From Cryptomeria japonica (lineage: Eukaryota; Streptophyta; Pinopsida; Cupressales; Cupressaceae), in contig NC_081412.1 of NCBI RefSeq assembly GCF_030272615.1, positions 21,594,432 through 21,658,431 of the forward strand: a stretch of DNA of 64,000 nt, in the 5' to 3' direction. Positions 61,157 through 64,000 of this stretch are shown piece by piece (position 1 is the first letter of the stretch; each line of letters starts with the position of its first letter). A model generated the notes under the pieces. The model had not been told where the DNA came from. It did not search any database and saw nothing but the letters and a program-made list of their open reading frames with translations. The position numbers and the translations under genes are program-made.

Positions 61157-61545
61157 GAATCAACCCCTACCAAGCTTCTCCTCCAAAGAAGCCAATCGAA
61201 CCCCCCCAACCCCACGGGAGACCCACAGGGCACCCACTGCCCGCAGCAACCCTAAACCCAACACCCCCGCAACCCAAACCACCCCCCGGCGACCAGCGAA
61301 GAAGCCCTGCCACCCCCAGCCGCACCCCCCCACCACTCTCCCCCAACTCCCTTCACTTCCCTCCCCCTCTGCACTAGCTGCAACTGCGCCTGCAAGCTAG
61401 GGCTTCAAAACCCTAGCTCGGCCGTTCGCACAACCCTGCACGCGAGCCATCTTTTTGAAGAAATTATTAAATTATTTAACGGATGGTTGTGATATTACCA
61501 CTTATGGGACAAGCATTTATTCAGATTGATGTTATGAGCATCCTC

Positions 61546-62740
61546 CCTCTTTGTTGTATTAGAAAAGATACTTTCTTTTAATTTATATAAAAAACGAAAG
61601 TTTTGATAAATTGAAGTTTTAAATATAATAAAATTCTATAACAATGGTTATTATTTTTAAGATGTTATCCTGGCAAGCCATGAAGAAAGAGTTAGTCCTA
61701 GATGTCTTAACTATTATGAATTGGTTTCCACTCCATAATGAAATGACATCTTTTTTATTTATTTTTAACTCTTTTTATTAATATAATAAAAAATAAATTT
61801 ATGTTACTTAATTGAGTTAAGATAATATCCTTACTCAAACACAACTTTTTTAATTATCAAAGCAAGAGCAAGGACTTAGCGTTGTTTGGGACTTGTGAAG
61901 ATTTTTTTGTTGCAGGATAGTTTAGTGATCTAATTTGATGTTTTCATATCACACCTACAAGAATGGTGTTCTAATATGTTGAGACTAATTTGATCTTTAT
62001 TTTGGTTTAATCTCATACTAGAAAGCTTATCAAATTAGTCTCAATCTATTAGAAAGTTAGTATTTATCTTGGAATTTTTTTTTCTTTTGTTGTCTAAAAA
62101 TGGTGGTATCTACAAATACTAATGGAGTTTGGTGTGTGAGGAAATTTGGTTTAGTCAAATCCTTTAGATTGATTTAATGAAGAACAAATTTGAAGACAAC
62201 TTAAACCTAAAAGATGCCCAATCTATCACTATTGTTGTATATCTTAAAGTGAGTTGATTTGGTGATGATGCAATTAATGTTTGGTACTAATGAATTATTA
62301 GATGTCAATGGATCATATTAGATTGCTAAAATGAATGAGTTTTTTTTTCTCTTCTAAAAACACCACACTATGCGAAATCATACATTTGGTGCTTGAGTTT
62401 GACAACTAATGATCAATTTAAGTTGTTAAAGTTATGAAATCCATGAGAGGTGGTGGCAAGACATAACTAGAGGGTGAATCCAAGAAGTCTTAACTATTAA
62501 GAATTGGTTCTTGCTCCATAATGGAACCTTTTTTTATTTTTTATTATCCTTTTTCAATAAAATAATTTAATAAATAAATTAGCCTTCGGTAAAAATATTA
62601 TTGGAACAATGGAAGAAATAAAGTATACAAGAAGAGGGCAATCAAGACATTGCCAAAAAAGAAGTTACAACTATAATTGTATCAACTACCAAAACAAAAC
62701 AATCATCCCTCAAACAGAAGCTAGTATAACAACTAATCAT
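61546..62740 (+). repeat. Dispersed repeat, copy B, right part
   Basis: From AGAAAAGATACTTTCTTTTA to AAAACAAAACAATCATCCCT it is collinear with 52335-53590. No coding sequence recognised. Confidence 0.8.
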
Positions 62741-62949
62741 AGGTACGCACCAGGAGTAGTACAAAATTGGACTAAACAGTAGCATTGAATAAAAAAATTA
62801 AATTGAATTTACAATTGATTAGAACCAGCCCTCAAACAAAAATAAATATGACAAGTTGTCCAAGGCTTGCAAAAGGAGTTACATACATTACAAGACATAA
62901 CAAAAGTATTACAATCTAAATTTAAAATGACTTTGTAGTTGATTAGAAC
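62741..62949. other. No gene recognised
   Basis: AT-rich sequence between the dispersed repeat and a probable LINE remnant. Confidence 0.4.
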
Positions 62950-64000
62950 AAAAGATATCTTCTTTGTGCAACCTAAGGACTTGAAGTTTAATTTTGTTTA
63001 AATGAACGTTGGTCTTCGACTACTTCTTAGAGACCCCCTTGTAGTTGAAAACAAAGCAAGAACTTTTGAAACAAGGTGTTAGAGTAAAAATTTAGTGTTT
63101 TTTGTCTCTCAATGAAACAATTGATTTGATAAAATAGTCAAACAACTGTATTTCAAAATATTAAGAAAAACAAAATGTCTCATAGTATTTACCACCACAT
63201 TATTATGGATTCCAAGACACAAAATAAGAACTTTCCAACCCAACCCATTCTTGAATATATAGCGAGAAAGTGATTGACGATAGCCTTCCATTTCCTTTTA
63301 GCAAACTAGAAATCCAAAAAATTATCTTTTATGCTCTCATTATGTTGGCAAAACAGGTATTTGGTTGGTTGAACTATCATACATGTCAACATATCTCCAA
63401 CAAGTAGTTTGAAATGTAGGAATTTCCAAGCCAACATTTGAGCATTAACATCATCTCTGGACCTCCAAATTTGGTCATTCAACCTCATCCATGTATGTTC
63501 ATGAAGCCTGCATTTCCATTTCTAGTTTAATCTTTGGATTTAATGACATGCTTGCAACGAGGCTTAAGTAAATTTTCTTTAAAAGAAATAGAAAGGGAAC
63601 TTGGAAAGCTACAATTAGTCTTTGCAGAAACTGCATTGTAAGGGAGTGTAAAGCTTCATAATAATGTTCATTGACACAAGAGATTTGACAAAAATCAAGA
63701 ACCCTTTAGACTTGTTATTCAATTGAAACATGTTATTAGACCTTAGCTACGAAGCCCGGTCTAAAGAATTAAAATCTTGTATATCACCAAAGTGTTTAAC
63801 CCTTTATTTGAATAACTAATAAACTTGAAAAGCACCAACAAGGGGTAAATCATGGTACTATATTAACCTACTCCACCAAATGGAAGAAGAAAAGATAAAC
63901 CTATGTTGCAAGGAAGGGTCTTTCCAATTTAAACAAATGCAGATTGATTGCCATGCTTTTTGGAGGTGGATTGAAGAGGAAAAGCTACCCTCAAATAGAA
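62950..64000 (-). pseudogene. Probable LINE ORF2 remnant (zinc region), very decayed
   Basis: On the minus strand at 63488-63260, AWKFLHFKLLVGDML is followed by LFCQHNESIKDNFLDF, a stop and FAKRKWKAI. This matches the pattern of the plant LINE zinc-binding reverse-transcriptase domain (xSIxHxFLDCxFAKxxW), with Cys positions lost. The rest to the window edge gives only fragments. Confidence 0.45.

Larger units (their letters stand above)
55239..61545 (-). mobile_element. Near full-length LINE (L1-like), 6.3 kb
   Basis: The 15-bp word CCTCTTTGTTGTATT lies at 55224-55238 and 61546-61560, a target-site duplication. The poly-A tail (plus-strand T run) starts at 55239. On the minus strand the order is a GC-rich leader (about 61440-61160), ORF1 and ORF2. 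The 3' untranslated part after RNase H is only about 110 bp, with no ORF3, unlike the element at 22349. The empty site is visible in copy A of the dispersed repeat, which reads through CTTTGTTGTGTTAGAAAAG. The exact 5' end, between 61450 and 61545, is uncertain. Confidence 0.85.

Overview
This window looks like nuclear DNA from a seed plant with a large, repeat-rich genome. A gymnosperm is plausible, but that is inference. The evidence is a spliced plant-type glutamate decarboxylase gene with GT-AG introns, three eukaryotic tRNA genes with internal A and B boxes, and several families of plant LTR retrotransposons and LINEs. Most of the sequence is AT-rich and non-coding. There are no operons, CRISPR arrays or prokaryotic signals.

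Layout. 1-4860: minus-strand LTR retroelement (LTR, initiator-Met primer-binding site, zinc-knuckle gag, then an unusual accessory ORF running off the left edge). 4915-13000: a second related LTR, microsatellites and two 5'-truncated LINE fragments. 13088-13985: solo LTR with 5-bp target duplication. 16135-21403: Ty3-like element with both LTRs and target duplications but only gag and protease. 22349-30760: a full-length 8.4-kb LINE with target duplications, ORF1, ORF2 (endonuclease, reverse transcriptase, RNase H) and an extra ORF3 downstream. 36014-37884: compact non-autonomous LTR element. 40080-42165: LINE remnant with a (GA)51 tract. 43348-51588: the glutamate decarboxylase (GAD) locus, with a duplicated first exon 2.5 kb upstream of a seven-exon gene encoding 508 residues. 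54206-54649: tRNA-Gly(GCC), tRNA-Ala(TGC) and tRNA-Thr(TGT). 55239-61545: a second near full-length LINE, minus strand, which split an older dispersed repeat. 62950-64000: a further faint LINE remnant.

Only GAD and the tRNA genes look intact and functional. The mobile elements are degraded by stops and frameshifts. The most interesting signal is a LINE lineage carrying a third ORF after RNase H. Three separate insertions here carry related versions of it, and I do not recognise its protein family. Next are the in-frame duplicated GAD first exon with its splice donor, and the ATGA overlap of ORF1 and ORF2 seen in both long LINEs.
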